Of a DNA stretch of 64,000 bases, positions 8,879-18,041 are shown one piece after another; position 1 is the first letter of the stretch; each line of letters opens with the position of its first letter. The stretch spans positions 124,001 through 188,000 of the forward strand of contig JAXGJN010000003.1 in assembly GCA_040770225.1 (NCBI GenBank), in the 5' to 3' direction. A model generated the notes under the pieces. That model saw only the letters and a list, made by a program, of their open reading frames with translations. It was not told where the DNA came from and made no database searches. The DNA is from Mesolinea sp040770225. Its GTDB lineage: Bacteria > Chloroflexota > Anaerolineae > Anaerolineales > Anaerolineaceae. Made by a program: the position numbers and the translations under genes.

Positions 8879-10087
8879 TCAATCGGACCGGGTAAGCCAG
8901 TCAATAATATTGAGGTGCCTGATTCCTACCCGACTTAGATTAATTTGATCCATAGATAAGACATATCTATCGTAATTGTCATCCAATCCTGAGAATGCCC
9001 CAAACTCTCTGGCAATGGTATTCTCATCTGCCAGCAGATAGGCGACTTGAAAATATTGAGTTTCAGATTTTTTGGTAGCGACGAAATCGATCTCTTTATC
9101 AGCAAGTCTACCGATTGTTACAGAAAAACCACGTCTTAGCAACTCCCAATAGACAATATTCTCAAGTACTCCCTGTATGGAAGCTTGATTTCCACCTAAC
9201 AGTGATTCTCGAAAACCATGGTCTGCTACATAATACTTTTCATTTACAGCCAGGAGTTTCTTCCCAGCTAGGTCCTGCCGGCGTACACGCTTAATGAAAA
9301 AAGCATCCTCGCATAAAGAAAGATACGATAAAACAGTGTCAACAGACACCGAACGATTCTCACTCTTGAAATACCTACTGATACTGGTAGCTGAAAAAGT
9401 GTTTCCAATGTTGCTTAGAACGAATGAGATAATTCGTTGAAGCAAATCAATATCTCGCACCTGACCATAAGCGACAACATCTTTAAGGATGATGGTGTTG
9501 TAGATGTCTCTTAGTAATTGCATGGAAGGTTCGTATTTTAGATCCAGATACTGCAGAGAAGGCATGCCACCAAATGTCAGATAGTCCAAAAACAATTTAG
9601 ATGATGGTTTTTCCAAATGAGCAAAGAGATCTATAAATTCTGAAAATGAAAAAGGATGAATCTGAAAACTGATATACCGCCCACTAAGATATGTTGCGAG
9701 ATCACTTGAGAGCAAGGAGGCATTGGAACCAGTGATATAGATGTCTGCATTGTATGAGGTGTTGCAGGCATTAACCACCTTCTCCCAACCAGACAATAAT
9801 TGGACTTCATCGAGAAAGACATAGCCTTTCTTTTCCTTCCCAAGAGAGGAGAAGAATGTGTTGAGCCTGGTGAGAAGGTCTTGAGAACTCTCAAGGGTTA
9901 AGCCTTCTACCGTTTCCATGTTCAATCGGAAGAACTGCCTCTCTTCCACCCCGGTAGATTTAAGATCTTCTTGAATCAAGAACAGCATTGTCGATTTGCC
10001 CGATCGGCGCATACCTGTCAGGACTTTAATCATCGGCGTGTTATAGAACGGACGCAATTGTCTGATATAAAGTTTTCTGTTAATCAT
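8879..10087 (-). CDS. AAA ATPase with C-terminal DUF4143 domain
   Basis: An orphan ATPase of the AAA/DUF4143 group, common and often mobile in bacteria and archaea, with no settled function. Walker A is GMRRSGKST near residue 25, Walker B is VFLDEVQ, and the sensor region is ITGSNASLLS. The C-terminal half ends in a PD-(D/E)xK-nuclease-like fold region (LLRRGFSVTIGRLADKEIDFVA), where D and E-x-K-like residues can be seen as KEIDFVATKK. The ATG at 10087 is chosen because GGAGAAGG lies just before it; a longer start at 10135 would sit inside the promoter. The G+C is lower than in its neighbours, suggesting acquisition. The promoter carries three matching palindromes, so tight control is likely. 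Confidence 0.88.
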   Translation of the reverse strand: MINRKLYIRQLRPFYNTPMIKVLTGMRRSGKSTMLFLIQEDLKSTGVEERQFFRLNMETVEGLTLESSQDLLTRLNTFFSSLGKEKKGYVFLDEVQLLSGWEKVVNACNTSYNADIYITGSNASLLSSDLATYLSGRYISFQIHPFSFSEFIDLFAHLEKPSSKLFLDYLTFGGMPSLQYLDLKYEPSMQLLRDIYNTIILKDVVAYGQVRDIDLLQRIISFVLSNIGNTFSATSISRYFKSENRSVSVDTVLSYLSLCEDAFFIKRVRRQDLAGKKLLAVNEKYYVADHGFRESLLGGNQASIQGVLENIVYWELLRRGFSVTIGRLADKEIDFVATKKSETQYFQVAYLLADENTIAREFGAFSGLDDNYDRYVLSMDQINLSRVGIRHLNIIDWLTRSD

Positions 10088-10103
10088 GCCTTCTCCTTTT
10101 TCA

Positions 10104-10196
10104 TCGATTATAGTCGACGAAAATTTAAAAATCAAGAGGGATATCGACTATAGTCGATAAAAAGAGAAAATTCCCAATTTCATCGATTATGATCGA
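10104..10196 (-). promoter_or_regulatory. Promoter with three phased palindromic operators
   Basis: Three copies of a 14-bp palindrome: TCGATTATAGTCGA (10104-10117), TCGACTATAGTCGA (10144-10157, extended to a perfect 18-bp palindrome at 10142-10159) and TCGATTATGATCGA (10183-10196). Centres are 40 and 39 bp apart, close to four helical turns. On the minus strand the first copy contains the -10 TATAAT (10112-10107), with -35 TTGATT (10135-10130) at a 17-bp spacing. A repressor bound at copy 1 would block the polymerase. The leader would be only about 13 bases. Confidence 0.75.
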
Positions 10197-10313
10197 ATCC
10201 TTCGGTTTGTCATCTTAACCGAAGTGAAGGATCTTTACGCGATGCAATCGGAGCTCCTTACAGAGTACACTTCGTTTCGCAACTGAAGCTCAGGAAGACA
10301 ATAGATGCTGATG

Positions 10314-10319
10314 TATAAT
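10314..10319 (+). promoter_or_regulatory. Probable -10 box of glyQS
   Basis: A perfect TATAAT 27 bases before the glyQS ATG; no convincing -35. The leader is too short for a T-box and none of the T-box sequence landmarks is present. Confidence 0.4.
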
Positions 10320-10345
10320 CAAGCGGATAAATATAGAGGTGTCTT

Positions 10346-13339
10346 ATGAACCAGGGATTAGATTTTCAGTCAATCATTTTCAACTTACAAACCTACTGGG
10401 CGAGCCAGGGCTGCCTGATATGGCAGCCTTATTACTCCCAGCTTGGCGCGGGCACGATGAACCCGGCTACCTTTCTGCGCGTTCTTGGTCCAGAACCCTG
10501 GCGCGTGGCTTACGTGGAGCCCTCGGTTCGCCCTGATGACGGGCGTTATGGCATCAATCCCAACCGCCTCCAACAGCATCATCAATTCCAGGTGATCCTC
10601 AAGCCCGATCCAGGCAACCCACAGGAACTTTATTTGAAATCCCTTCTGGCTTTGGGTATCGACCCGGAGAAGCATGATATTCGCTTCGTTGAAGACAACT
10701 GGGAATCTCCCGCGCTCTCAGCCTGGGGTTTGGGTTGGGAAGTCTGGTTGGATGGGCAGGAAATCACCCAGTTTACTTACTTCCAGCAAGCCGGCGGTAT
10801 GATCCTGGATGTGCCGGCGGTTGAATTGACCTACGGGTTGGAACGGATCGCCATGACGCTGCAAGGTGTGAACCATTTCAAGGACATTCGTTGGAATGAA
10901 AATCGTCTTTACGGAGACGTCTACCAGGTGGCGGAGCGCGAACATTCCACCTACTATTATGAAACTGCCGATGTTCCCCGCCTGCGGGAGATGTTCAATC
11001 TCTTTACCCAGGAAGCAGAAAACGCCCTCGAAAAGGGGTTGGTCTTGCCTGCTTATGACAATGTGATCAAGTGCTCCCACACCTTCAATGTGTTGGACGC
11101 CAGAGGCGCGGTTGGTTTCACCGAGCGCCAGGCGCTTTTTGGCAAGATGCGCGATCTTTCCCGCAAGGTGGCTGAAGCCTACGTTGCTCAGCGCGAAGAG
11201 ATGGGCTATCCCTGGCTTCAATCCACAGTGCAGATGAAGTCTGAAGCAGTCAGCCTTCCCCAGTCTGACAATACAGACCGGGCTGATTTCCTTTTTGAAA
11301 TTGGTACAGAAGAATTGCCAGCCTCGGAGCTGGACAGGGCGATCGAACAGCTGCAGACAGCCTTCGAGACCTTGCTGGCAGACATGCGGCTCGATCACGA
11401 TGGGCTGCACGTCAACGGGACACCTCGTCGTTTGGCAGTATGGGTCAGGAACCTGCAAACCCGCCAGGCAGAACGTACTGTTGAACTCAAGGGTCCTCCC
11501 GCTGACCGTGCTTTCGACAGTGAAGGTAAACCAACCAAGGTGGCAGAAGGCTTCGCCCGCAGCAAAGGGCTGGACCTGGAACAGTTAACTGTAAAGAGCT
11601 TTGACAATGGACGCTACGTTGTAGCAGAAGTTTCAGAATCGGGAAGAACGAGCTTGGACCTGCTGAGCGAAAAACTACCGCAAATCATCACAAACCTGCG
11701 CTTCTCAAAATCCATGCGCTGGAACCAAAGCGGAGCCAGTTTTTCGCGTCCGGTGCGCTGGTTGTTGGCTGTTTTAGGCGACCAGGTTGTCCCAATCGAA
11801 TTTGCCGGGCTGCAATCTGACAGAACAACCAGGGGGCTGCGCTTTTCAACCGAGCCAAGTGCTGAAATCCACTCCCTGGCTGATTATCAAGCCTATCTGG
11901 ACCAACAGGGCATAATTCTCGATCCGCTTGCGCGCCAGCAGAACATCTGGCAGCAGGCACTTAGGTTGGCTGAAAGCGTGGATGGTACCTTGGCGGACGA
12001 CCAGGAGTTGCTGGCAGAAATCGGCAATCTTGTAGAACGTCCGACGGCATTACTGGGAACCTTCGACCGCCGCTACCTGGACAACCTGCCAGGCGAAGTC
12101 CTGATTGGCGTAATGAAAAAGCACCAGCGTTATATCCCTGTCCTGGACCCGCAGGGTAACCTGACCAATTATTTCATCGTGGTTCGGAATGGTGACCACC
12201 AACATTCGGAGATCGTTTTGGACGGCAATCTTCAGGTGATCCTGGCACGTTTTGCCGATGCCGAATTCTTTGTACAGGAAGATATGAAAAAGAAACTGGA
12301 AGAATTTGTGCCCAAATTAGCACAGCTGACCTTCCAGAAACAATTGGGTTCTATGCTGGATAAAACCGAACGCATCAAGAAGCTCAGCCTGATTTTGGCA
12401 GAAAAATTGAAATTGGATGAGACCGAAGAGGCAACCACAGCCCGGATCGCCCACTTGTGCAAGGCGGATCTGGCTTCTGAAATGGTGGTTGAAATGACCG
12501 CTTTGCAGGGTGTCATGGGTAAGTATTATGCCCGCCATTCCGGGGAGAGCGAAGCGGTCTCGGAAGGCGTGTTTGATTATTACCTGCCCCGATCATCAGA
12601 TGACCCTCTGCCAACCACAAAACCTGCGACGGTTGTCGGTCTGGCAGATCGACTGGATTCGATCGCAGGCTTATTTGCCGTGGGATTGACCCCAACGGGA
12701 AATAAAGACCCCTTTGCGCTCCGTCGGACAGCCATCGGATTGGTTAGTCTTTTGCTCGGCAAAAACCTCGATTTTGACACTCGCTGGGCGTTGCAGCAAG
12801 CAGGTTTAGTCCAGAGCGTGCCCTTCACCAATGAGGTCGAAGACCAGGCAACCGCATTCGTTACCGGTCGCTTGCATACCATTCTGCTCGAGCAGGGGTT
12901 TGCCTATGATGTGGTCGATGCGGTAGAAGCTGTGCATGGCGAGAACCCAGCCCAGGCAAGCCGCGCTGCGGCAGTGTTGAGCAGTTGGGTGAATAAGCCA
13001 GAATGGACCACAATTTTGCCGGCATTTAGCCGTTGTGTGCGCATGACCCGTGAACTGAAACAAGAATTCTCAGTCGATCCTTCTGTGCTGATCGAAGCGG
13101 AGGAGATGCAGCTCTACCAGGCGGTGCAAGCGGCAGAAGAGCACCTGAACCAGTCGGCCAATTTTGAAAATGCGCTATCACAGGTGCAAGGGTTGGTGAC
13201 ACCCATCAATGCCTTCTTTGACAAGGTACTGGTGATGGTGGAAGACCAAAAACTGCGTGAATCCCGGTTAGGGATTTTGCAGCGGATCGCCGGCTTGTTG
13301 AAACCGTATGCTGATTTATCAAGGTTGGAAGGGTTTTAG
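10346..13339 (+). CDS. glyQS: Glycyl-tRNA synthetase, fused alpha and beta subunits
   Basis: Charges tRNA-Gly with glycine. Residues about 1-290 are the class II catalytic alpha subunit (GLDFQSIIFNLQTYWASQGC at the start, YGLERIAM, the region around VRPDDGRYGINPNRLQQHHQ). After a short linker with QSDNTDRAD, residues from about 312 onward are the beta subunit: FLFEIGTEELPASEL, GTPRRLAVWV, the HD-like region near HLCKADLASEMV, and the C-terminal anticodon-binding helices. In most bacteria these are two genes; a single fused chain is known in some lineages. The frame is uninterrupted for 997 residues. The gene is alone in its unit, between two convergent minus-strand neighbours. Confidence 0.96.
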   Translation: MNQGLDFQSIIFNLQTYWASQGCLIWQPYYSQLGAGTMNPATFLRVLGPEPWRVAYVEPSVRPDDGRYGINPNRLQQHHQFQVILKPDPGNPQELYLKSLLALGIDPEKHDIRFVEDNWESPALSAWGLGWEVWLDGQEITQFTYFQQAGGMILDVPAVELTYGLERIAMTLQGVNHFKDIRWNENRLYGDVYQVAEREHSTYYYETADVPRLREMFNLFTQEAENALEKGLVLPAYDNVIKCSHTFNVLDARGAVGFTERQALFGKMRDLSRKVAEAYVAQREEMGYPWLQSTVQMKSEAVSLPQSDNTDRADFLFEIGTEELPASELDRAIEQLQTAFETLLADMRLDHDGLHVNGTPRRLAVWVRNLQTRQAERTVELKGPPADRAFDSEGKPTKVAEGFARSKGLDLEQLTVKSFDNGRYVVAEVSESGRTSLDLLSEKLPQIITNLRFSKSMRWNQSGASFSRPVRWLLAVLGDQVVPIEFAGLQSDRTTRGLRFSTEPSAEIHSLADYQAYLDQQGIILDPLARQQNIWQQALRLAESVDGTLADDQELLAEIGNLVERPTALLGTFDRRYLDNLPGEVLIGVMKKHQRYIPVLDPQGNLTNYFIVVRNGDHQHSEIVLDGNLQVILARFADAEFFVQEDMKKKLEEFVPKLAQLTFQKQLGSMLDKTERIKKLSLILAEKLKLDETEEATTARIAHLCKADLASEMVVEMTALQGVMGKYYARHSGESEAVSEGVFDYYLPRSSDDPLPTTKPATVVGLADRLDSIAGLFAVGLTPTGNKDPFALRRTAIGLVSLLLGKNLDFDTRWALQQAGLVQSVPFTNEVEDQATAFVTGRLHTILLEQGFAYDVVDAVEAVHGENPAQASRAAAVLSSWVNKPEWTTILPAFSRCVRMTRELKQEFSVDPSVLIEAEEMQLYQAVQAAEEHLNQSANFENALSQVQGLVTPINAFFDKVLVMVEDQKLRESRLGILQRIAGLLKPYADLSRLEGF

Positions 13340-13455
13340 GGTTCGTCATCCCGAGGAAAATGAAGAATCTAACCCTAAAATACTAATAGAGCGCTTACAA
13401 CGGATCAGGACAGCCTGATCTGGGCAATAGAGCCATGTTACCCCCAGAAAAAGCA

Positions 13456-13492
13456 CCACATGCCGGGTTGATTATCTCAATCCGGCATGTGG
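13456..13492. terminator. Bidirectional hairpin between glyQS and the MerR-type gene
   Basis: Perfect 11-bp stem CCACATGCCGG / CCGGCATGTGG, extended inward with one G-U pair to about 16 bp around a TTATC loop. It lies between convergent genes; T-runs are poor on both sides. Confidence 0.55.
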
Positions 13493-13505
13493 CAAAAGAT
13501 CAAAT

Positions 13506-14465
13506 TTATACCGACCCCATTGTTAGAAAGCGGCGAATACGTTCGAGATTCGTTTTTAGAGTCTCACCCAGGTAGACTCCACCCAAATTCTCCCGGGCGC
13601 TTTCGTTTTGGCTGACATAACGACCAAAATACGCAAACTTCGGTTTTCCGCGCACACTGTTTAACTGCTTCGCAAATCCATTCAGCAAAAAACCAGTGGG
13701 TTCCGAATGGATTGCCAGGCAGATCAACTTCGGTCGGGCGATTTTCGAATAATCGATCAGGTCATCTGTCGGCAGGTCAGGACCCAGGTATTCCACATGA
13801 TAATTGCTCTGGCGCAGCAATACAGACAGCATCATCGCATCCATCTCATCCATTTCTTCCGGACCGCAACCCACCAAAACCAGTGCTCCTTCCTTGATAG
13901 TTGGCAGCCCTTGCATGATTCCCCCAAGACGACCTTTAAGTACCTGGGATGCCATGTGGCGGGTGGCGATGGGAATATCACCCACAAACCAGGATTCCTC
14001 CAAAAGTTCCAGGCAAGGTTGCACCACCTCCTGGAAGATCGTAACAAGGTCAAAATAGATCTGGCATTCTTCAAAAATCACGGCTGCCCGTTCTTCGTTA
14101 TGAGCAACCAGAGCGCCAAACATCATTTCTGCATAATGGCGGGCAGGACGGGGCGGTTGTTTACGTGGTTTGGCAGGGCTGAAAGTTTGGATGCTTTCGG
14201 GCCAGGTGCCTTTCTCACGGAATTGATTGAATTGCTGCACCACCTGGCTGATACTGATACCCGAATCGACCCTGCGCTGTACCCAGAGTAATAACTGGAT
14301 GTCTCGTTCTGAATAGAGCCGGTAACCATTAGGTAAACGAACTGGCTCAAGCAGCTCATAACGACGCTCCCAGGCACGCAGGGTCACAGGTTTGATGCCT
14401 GTGCGATGTTGTACCGCCTTGATAGTAAATTCTGGTTCTGTAGGGTAACTGTCAATCTGGCTCAT
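13506..14465 (-). CDS. MerR-family regulator with a degenerate cobalamin-binding domain
   Basis: Transcription factor of the CarH/LitR architecture, 319 residues. Residues about 13-80 are the MerR winged helix (FTIKAVQHRTGIKPVTLRAW, LPNGYRLYSERD). Residues about 108-185 match the four-helix cap: W159 and H170 keep the spacing of the W-x9-EH signature, but the Glu is Arg169. The Rossmann-like B12 domain follows (VLVGCGPEEMDEMDAMML). Its cobalamin motif E-x-H-x-x-G reads E204-M-D206-E-M-D209, so both the cobalt-ligating His and the Gly are missing. Cofactor binding is therefore doubtful. The gene overlaps the upstream CapA-like gene by four bases and forms an operon with it. CarH itself is a light- and B12-dependent repressor of carotenoid genes; none are seen here. 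Confidence 0.85.
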   Translation of the reverse strand: MSQIDSYPTEPEFTIKAVQHRTGIKPVTLRAWERRYELLEPVRLPNGYRLYSERDIQLLLWVQRRVDSGISISQVVQQFNQFREKGTWPESIQTFSPAKPRKQPPRPARHYAEMMFGALVAHNEERAAVIFEECQIYFDLVTIFQEVVQPCLELLEESWFVGDIPIATRHMASQVLKGRLGGIMQGLPTIKEGALVLVGCGPEEMDEMDAMMLSVLLRQSNYHVEYLGPDLPTDDLIDYSKIARPKLICLAIHSEPTGFLLNGFAKQLNSVRGKPKFAYFGRYVSQNESARENLGGVYLGETLKTNLERIRRFLTMGSV

Positions 14466-16171
14466 GGTGTGCTCCTTAGCTCTGCTGAGGCATCGAAAAT
14501 ATCCTGAAGGAATTTCGCGCGCTCATCCTCAGTCATAAAGCGCGGCTTGGCGGTGTCTTCCAGAGTGATGGTGAGCAATTGCGTGCTAATATGTCGCCCC
14601 TGGTAGAAAAAGTGCTTTTGGATAAATCCATCATAAGTAATGAAAAAGCCGGGCTGGTCAAAGAACAGGTTGCCCAGACCGTAGTGAATTAATGCGTCAG
14701 AATAAAACTCGAGGGCTTTGCCAACATGGGATTGGCTGCCATTAACAATCACAGCCCCGGCTTCGGCCAGGGGACGGAAATCACGAATTGCCATGCTGGT
14801 GGCGGTGTAAAGGTACTCTTCCTGGAACTGAAGTGTGACAATGGGCAGGTAACCTTCCTGCTTTAACTCAGCAATGCTTTGCTTGATCCATTCCCAATCC
14901 TCGCATGGAGCAGAACCACTGCTGTCGTCTGTTGCCCAAGCCATATACGGACCGTATGAGTTGCACCCCACAAAGGCGAGCTTGTTACCGTTATGTTCGA
15001 TTTTCAACGGGGCTTTAGCATTCGTGAGGTTGGTTCCACCGGCATACCACTGCATATCATTCTTACGGTACAGATCGAGCGAATAGGGAACGGAATCAAC
15101 TTTATAAATGGCACGCACATCATTGTTGTGATTGCCGGTCAACTCAACGATATCGGTGCCCAGGTCAACAAGCAGATCCATATATTCCGGGTCACTGCAG
15201 AAGATAAAACCTTCGTAATCAGGGTCCGGGAATGGGCAATTTTCGAAGAAAGAAACTTCGTTGCTGATGTGGGTCAGATCGGAGGCGCGCATAACGCTGC
15301 GGATGTTGGTGCCTGGATAGAGTGCGCCTTCGGTTGACATCACAAAAGCAGTATCGCGCGCCATGGCGGTCACACCGGTCATGATCAGGCTGGTCAGCTG
15401 GTCTGGTTTGTAATTGCTCTCAGGAAGCAGGGAGACTAACTGGTCAGGGTCAATTTCGCGGTCTGTGGTTCCAATCCGAACGCCGATCGGAAGTGAAAGC
15501 GCGTAATCTGATGGGTCAAAATCGTCATCAAGAGGGCTGAGCTCATCGATGGAAATCACTTTAAATGCAGGCTGAAGTTCATCAAATGGCACGATCATCC
15601 AACTCCCGTCCGGTATGGCTGAAAGATCGTCGGTTGGGGTCAGCTTGACCTGGTTTGGATTTTTCGAGTCAAGCAAGCGCTTAAGCAAGCTGATTGGTTC
15701 GGTTGCAAAAATGGCATTGAATGGCGTTTCTTCCTGATCTTCTTTCCCACTGAGGAGCACAGTCAGTTGTTTCAGAGCAATATCATCCTGAACAGTGAAG
15801 AATGGCGCAACCAACGCGTACACCTGGTAACTTACCAATTCGTAGATTTGTTCATCAGACGCAACCTCAATGATGATATCTGCTTCTTGCGGGTCGTTAC
15901 TCAGCACCATTCCAAGAGGAGTTGGTATGGAGGCAAATACCTCTGCAGGTAGTTCCGGGCTGAGGTGTAATTTCAAAGGACCAGGCGTCGCGGTTGGTGT
16001 GGGGCTGGGCAAGCTGGTCGCTGTTGGGGGAGGGGTGGTCGGTGAGGCTGTCTCGGTGCTGGCAGCCTGGATGGGAGCCAGAGTTTGACAGGCTGAGAAC
16101 AAAAGACTCAGAGTGAGGACAAGCAAAAGCGCTATTCTGTTGGATGAGGTGTACTTACAATTTCTGGTCAT
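14462..16171 (-). CDS. CapA-like lipoprotein (PGA_cap metallophosphatase fold)
   Basis: A 569-residue lipoprotein: signal peptide with lipobox FSAC (Cys28), then a Thr/Pro/Ser-rich linker to about residue 65. Residues about 70-270 look like a solute-binding or lipoprotein region I cannot name. From about residue 270 there is a CapA/PgsA-type domain: TGNHNND, the strand KLAFVGCNSYG, GSQSHV and HYGLGNLFFDQ. The first Asp of the usual metal motif (GDV) is not evident; the matching stretch reads TGVTAMARD. Family members act in poly-gamma-glutamate export or hydrolysis, but that substrate is not shown here. A paralogue of exactly the same length lies at 20434-22143. Its 3' end overlaps the MerR-type regulator gene. 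Confidence 0.8.
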   Translation of the reverse strand: MTRNCKYTSSNRIALLLVLTLSLLFSACQTLAPIQAASTETASPTTPPPTATSLPSPTPTATPGPLKLHLSPELPAEVFASIPTPLGMVLSNDPQEADIIIEVASDEQIYELVSYQVYALVAPFFTVQDDIALKQLTVLLSGKEDQEETPFNAIFATEPISLLKRLLDSKNPNQVKLTPTDDLSAIPDGSWMIVPFDELQPAFKVISIDELSPLDDDFDPSDYALSLPIGVRIGTTDREIDPDQLVSLLPESNYKPDQLTSLIMTGVTAMARDTAFVMSTEGALYPGTNIRSVMRASDLTHISNEVSFFENCPFPDPDYEGFIFCSDPEYMDLLVDLGTDIVELTGNHNNDVRAIYKVDSVPYSLDLYRKNDMQWYAGGTNLTNAKAPLKIEHNGNKLAFVGCNSYGPYMAWATDDSSGSAPCEDWEWIKQSIAELKQEGYLPIVTLQFQEEYLYTATSMAIRDFRPLAEAGAVIVNGSQSHVGKALEFYSDALIHYGLGNLFFDQPGFFITYDGFIQKHFFYQGRHISTQLLTITLEDTAKPRFMTEDERAKFLQDIFDASAELRSTP

Positions 16172-16367
16172 AAAATAATTTCTCCCGATAATTTACCGGG
16201 GAGCATCAAATCTTTTGAATTGTTCGGATTGTTGATAAATGATGCTTTGTTTTGTATAAGGTTATTATAATCTCGGCTTCTCTCTATGACAATACATCCA
16301 GGGGCAAAAACCGCCTGAATTCGTGTAAATATTCTGTAAATTATAACGATTTTGTCAGAAAAATTAT

Positions 16368-16862
16368 TTAGGGACTCATTCCATCAGGAGGTTGAGTCCC
16401 ATATTGATTGAACAAGTCTTCCCACTGCTTCACTTCTTCCGGTGAAAGCCCACGCTCGGCTGGAGCAGACTGTGGTTCCTGTTCGTAAAAGCGTTGGAGT
16501 GTCTCTGCAAACTCCTGACTGGTGAGCACTGTTGCATGGTACGCTCGCGCCGATGCCTGGACCGTTCGATCGGAGCTGACCAAAGTGTGATTATGGCTTG
16601 CACCTTTGAGTTGTCGAAAATAGCTGGCAATGGCGCTATCCGCGGTCTGCCCGGCAGGTACAAAAACCGCCTTGATGAGACCCAAGTTGCGCTGCCCGGC
16701 TTGCCCGGTGGCAGCCCGGTCGAAAAAAACCATGGCACGCGATTTCTTGGCACGCAGGAAAGGAGTGAGCAGATCGATCAGGGTTTGCTCGTCATCCAGG
16801 TCGCTCAAGGTCAGCCCGCGAAGGTTGGGGATCAAATTATGACCGTCAATGATGTATTGCAT
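16368..16862 (-). CDS. NYN-domain (YacP/DUF901-like) ribonuclease-fold protein
   Basis: Small PIN-like protein of the NYN/YacP group, thought to be RNA-cleaving; B. subtilis Rae1 is a member. It opens with MQYIIDGHNLI, where the Asp and Asn are the first acidic and polar active-site residues; MVFFDRAATG and SSDRTVQASA carry further acidic positions. The start at 16862 is chosen because family members begin this way and a -10 TATAAT (minus strand, 16924-16919) lies too close to a longer start at 16907. The last 35 residues are a charged tail containing LSPEEVKQWEDLF, resembling the C-terminal motif of YacP proteins. Confidence 0.8.
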   Translation of the reverse strand: MQYIIDGHNLIPNLRGLTLSDLDDEQTLIDLLTPFLRAKKSRAMVFFDRAATGQAGQRNLGLIKAVFVPAGQTADSAIASYFRQLKGASHNHTLVSSDRTVQASARAYHATVLTSQEFAETLQRFYEQEPQSAPAERGLSPEEVKQWEDLFNQYGTQPPDGMSP

Positions 16863-17019
16863 GCGATTATTGTAACCCAGGAGTGGTGGATTAAACACAT
16901 GCCACAATCAGGAGCAAGATTATAATAAACAGGATGAACCTCAAGCTCCGGATACATTCAGACCAACCATTATTCCTGCAAAAGGATTTGATTAAATTAG
17001 TTATGGCGGTGAGGCTCGT

Positions 17020-17373
17020 ATGATGCTGATTCTCTTTGCCTTTGCTTTGTACCTGATCGGTTTCATCGGCGCCCTGCTTGAGGGAGCCGGAGAGTTTTGG
17101 CTGTGGTTCCTGGCTTTGGGAATAATGCTTGACTTCACCTTGGTCTTGTTAGCTTACCTGGGTTCGACCAGACTCAGTTTTTTTAGAGAGAGCAGCATTT
17201 CAGCGCAACTAACTCACATTTTGGCTTTGCTTCTCACAGGACTGGCTGCTTTCTCACGCCTGAAGGCGGAAATGTCGTGGTTTTTCCTCCTCCTGGGCAT
17301 TATTCTGATATTATGGAGTTATTCCATTCTCAATTTATTCAAAATCTGGCGGAGGAAGAACCGAAATGAATAA
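17020..17373 (+). CDS. Small polytopic membrane protein, unknown function
   Basis: A 117-residue protein with four hydrophobic segments (about residues 2-20, 28-47, 65-80, 86-108) and a basic tail KIWRRKNRNE. The family is not recognised. Either ATG of the pair at 17020/17023 may be used; GTGAGG lies upstream. It overlaps upp by eight bases, so the two are co-transcribed. That makes a pyrimidine link possible, but nothing in the protein shows it. Confidence 0.65.
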   Translation: MMLILFAFALYLIGFIGALLEGAGEFWLWFLALGIMLDFTLVLLAYLGSTRLSFFRESSISAQLTHILALLLTGLAAFSRLKAEMSWFFLLLGIILILWSYSILNLFKIWRRKNRNE

Positions 17374-17989
17374 TGTATACCCATCCACACATCCGTTGGT
17401 TGCGGCAAAGTTAACACTTTTACGCAATGTCACGACCGATTCAAAAAAATTCCGTGAGTTGATCCGGGAAATCGCTGCCATGCTGGCATATGAGGCGACC
17501 ATGGACCTGGCAGTGGGCGAAATTGACGTTCAGACCCCGTTGATGATGACCAAAGGCACCACGGTATTAGAACGGATAGGGCTGGTGCCGGTCTTGCGGG
17601 CTGGATTGGGGATGGTGGAAGGATTCTGGGAGTTGATGCCCGGTGCGGAAGTCTGGCATATTGGGCTTTTCCGAGACGAGCGAACACTCAAGCCTGTCTC
17701 TTATTACAATAAGCTCCCGGTCGAGCCGACTGTTTCAGTCTGCCTGGTTCTGGACCCCATGTTGGCGACTGGCGGCTCATCCGTAGCAACAGTGGATATC
17801 CTCAAGAAGTGGGGTGTGAATAAAATCAAGTACGTTGGTATCCTGGCGGCGCCTGAGGGTATCGAACGCTTGCACAGCGCTCATCCCGACGTTGCCATTC
17901 ACATCGCAGCGATCGACCAGGGCTTGAATGAGCACGGTTTCATCCTGCCTGGTCTGGGTGACGCCGGCGACAGGCAGTTTGGGACTTAA
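17366..17989 (+). CDS. upp: Uracil phosphoribosyltransferase
   Basis: Converts uracil and PRPP to UMP in salvage. Motifs seen: the N-terminal HPLVAAKLTLLRN, the region VLRAGLGMVEG, the PRPP loop LDPMLATGGSS, and the uracil-binding C-terminus LNEHGFILPGLGDAGDRQFGT, which is near-canonical. Length of 207 residues is normal. A GGAGGAAG ribosome site lies within the end of the preceding gene. Confidence 0.96.
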   Translation: MNNVYPSTHPLVAAKLTLLRNVTTDSKKFRELIREIAAMLAYEATMDLAVGEIDVQTPLMMTKGTTVLERIGLVPVLRAGLGMVEGFWELMPGAEVWHIGLFRDERTLKPVSYYNKLPVEPTVSVCLVLDPMLATGGSSVATVDILKKWGVNKIKYVGILAAPEGIERLHSAHPDVAIHIAAIDQGLNEHGFILPGLGDAGDRQFGT

Positions 17990-18041
17990 TCTCAGGAAAG
18001 ATTACGCTATTTCGTAAACTAAGCTTGAAAACGGAAAAAGT

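Noticed and set aside
8879..10087. DUF4143 ATPase as an antitoxin or defence component
   Set aside because: No partner gene is next to it; both neighbours are housekeeping genes.
10205..10345. T-box leader before glyQS
   Set aside because: The stretch is short and has none of the antiterminator sequence or specifier-loop landmarks; only a TATAAT is clear.
10209..13370. GTCATC...GATCT-like segments on both sides of glyQS (10209 and 13345)
   Set aside because: The match is loose and short; not enough to call a flanking repeat or a mobile unit.
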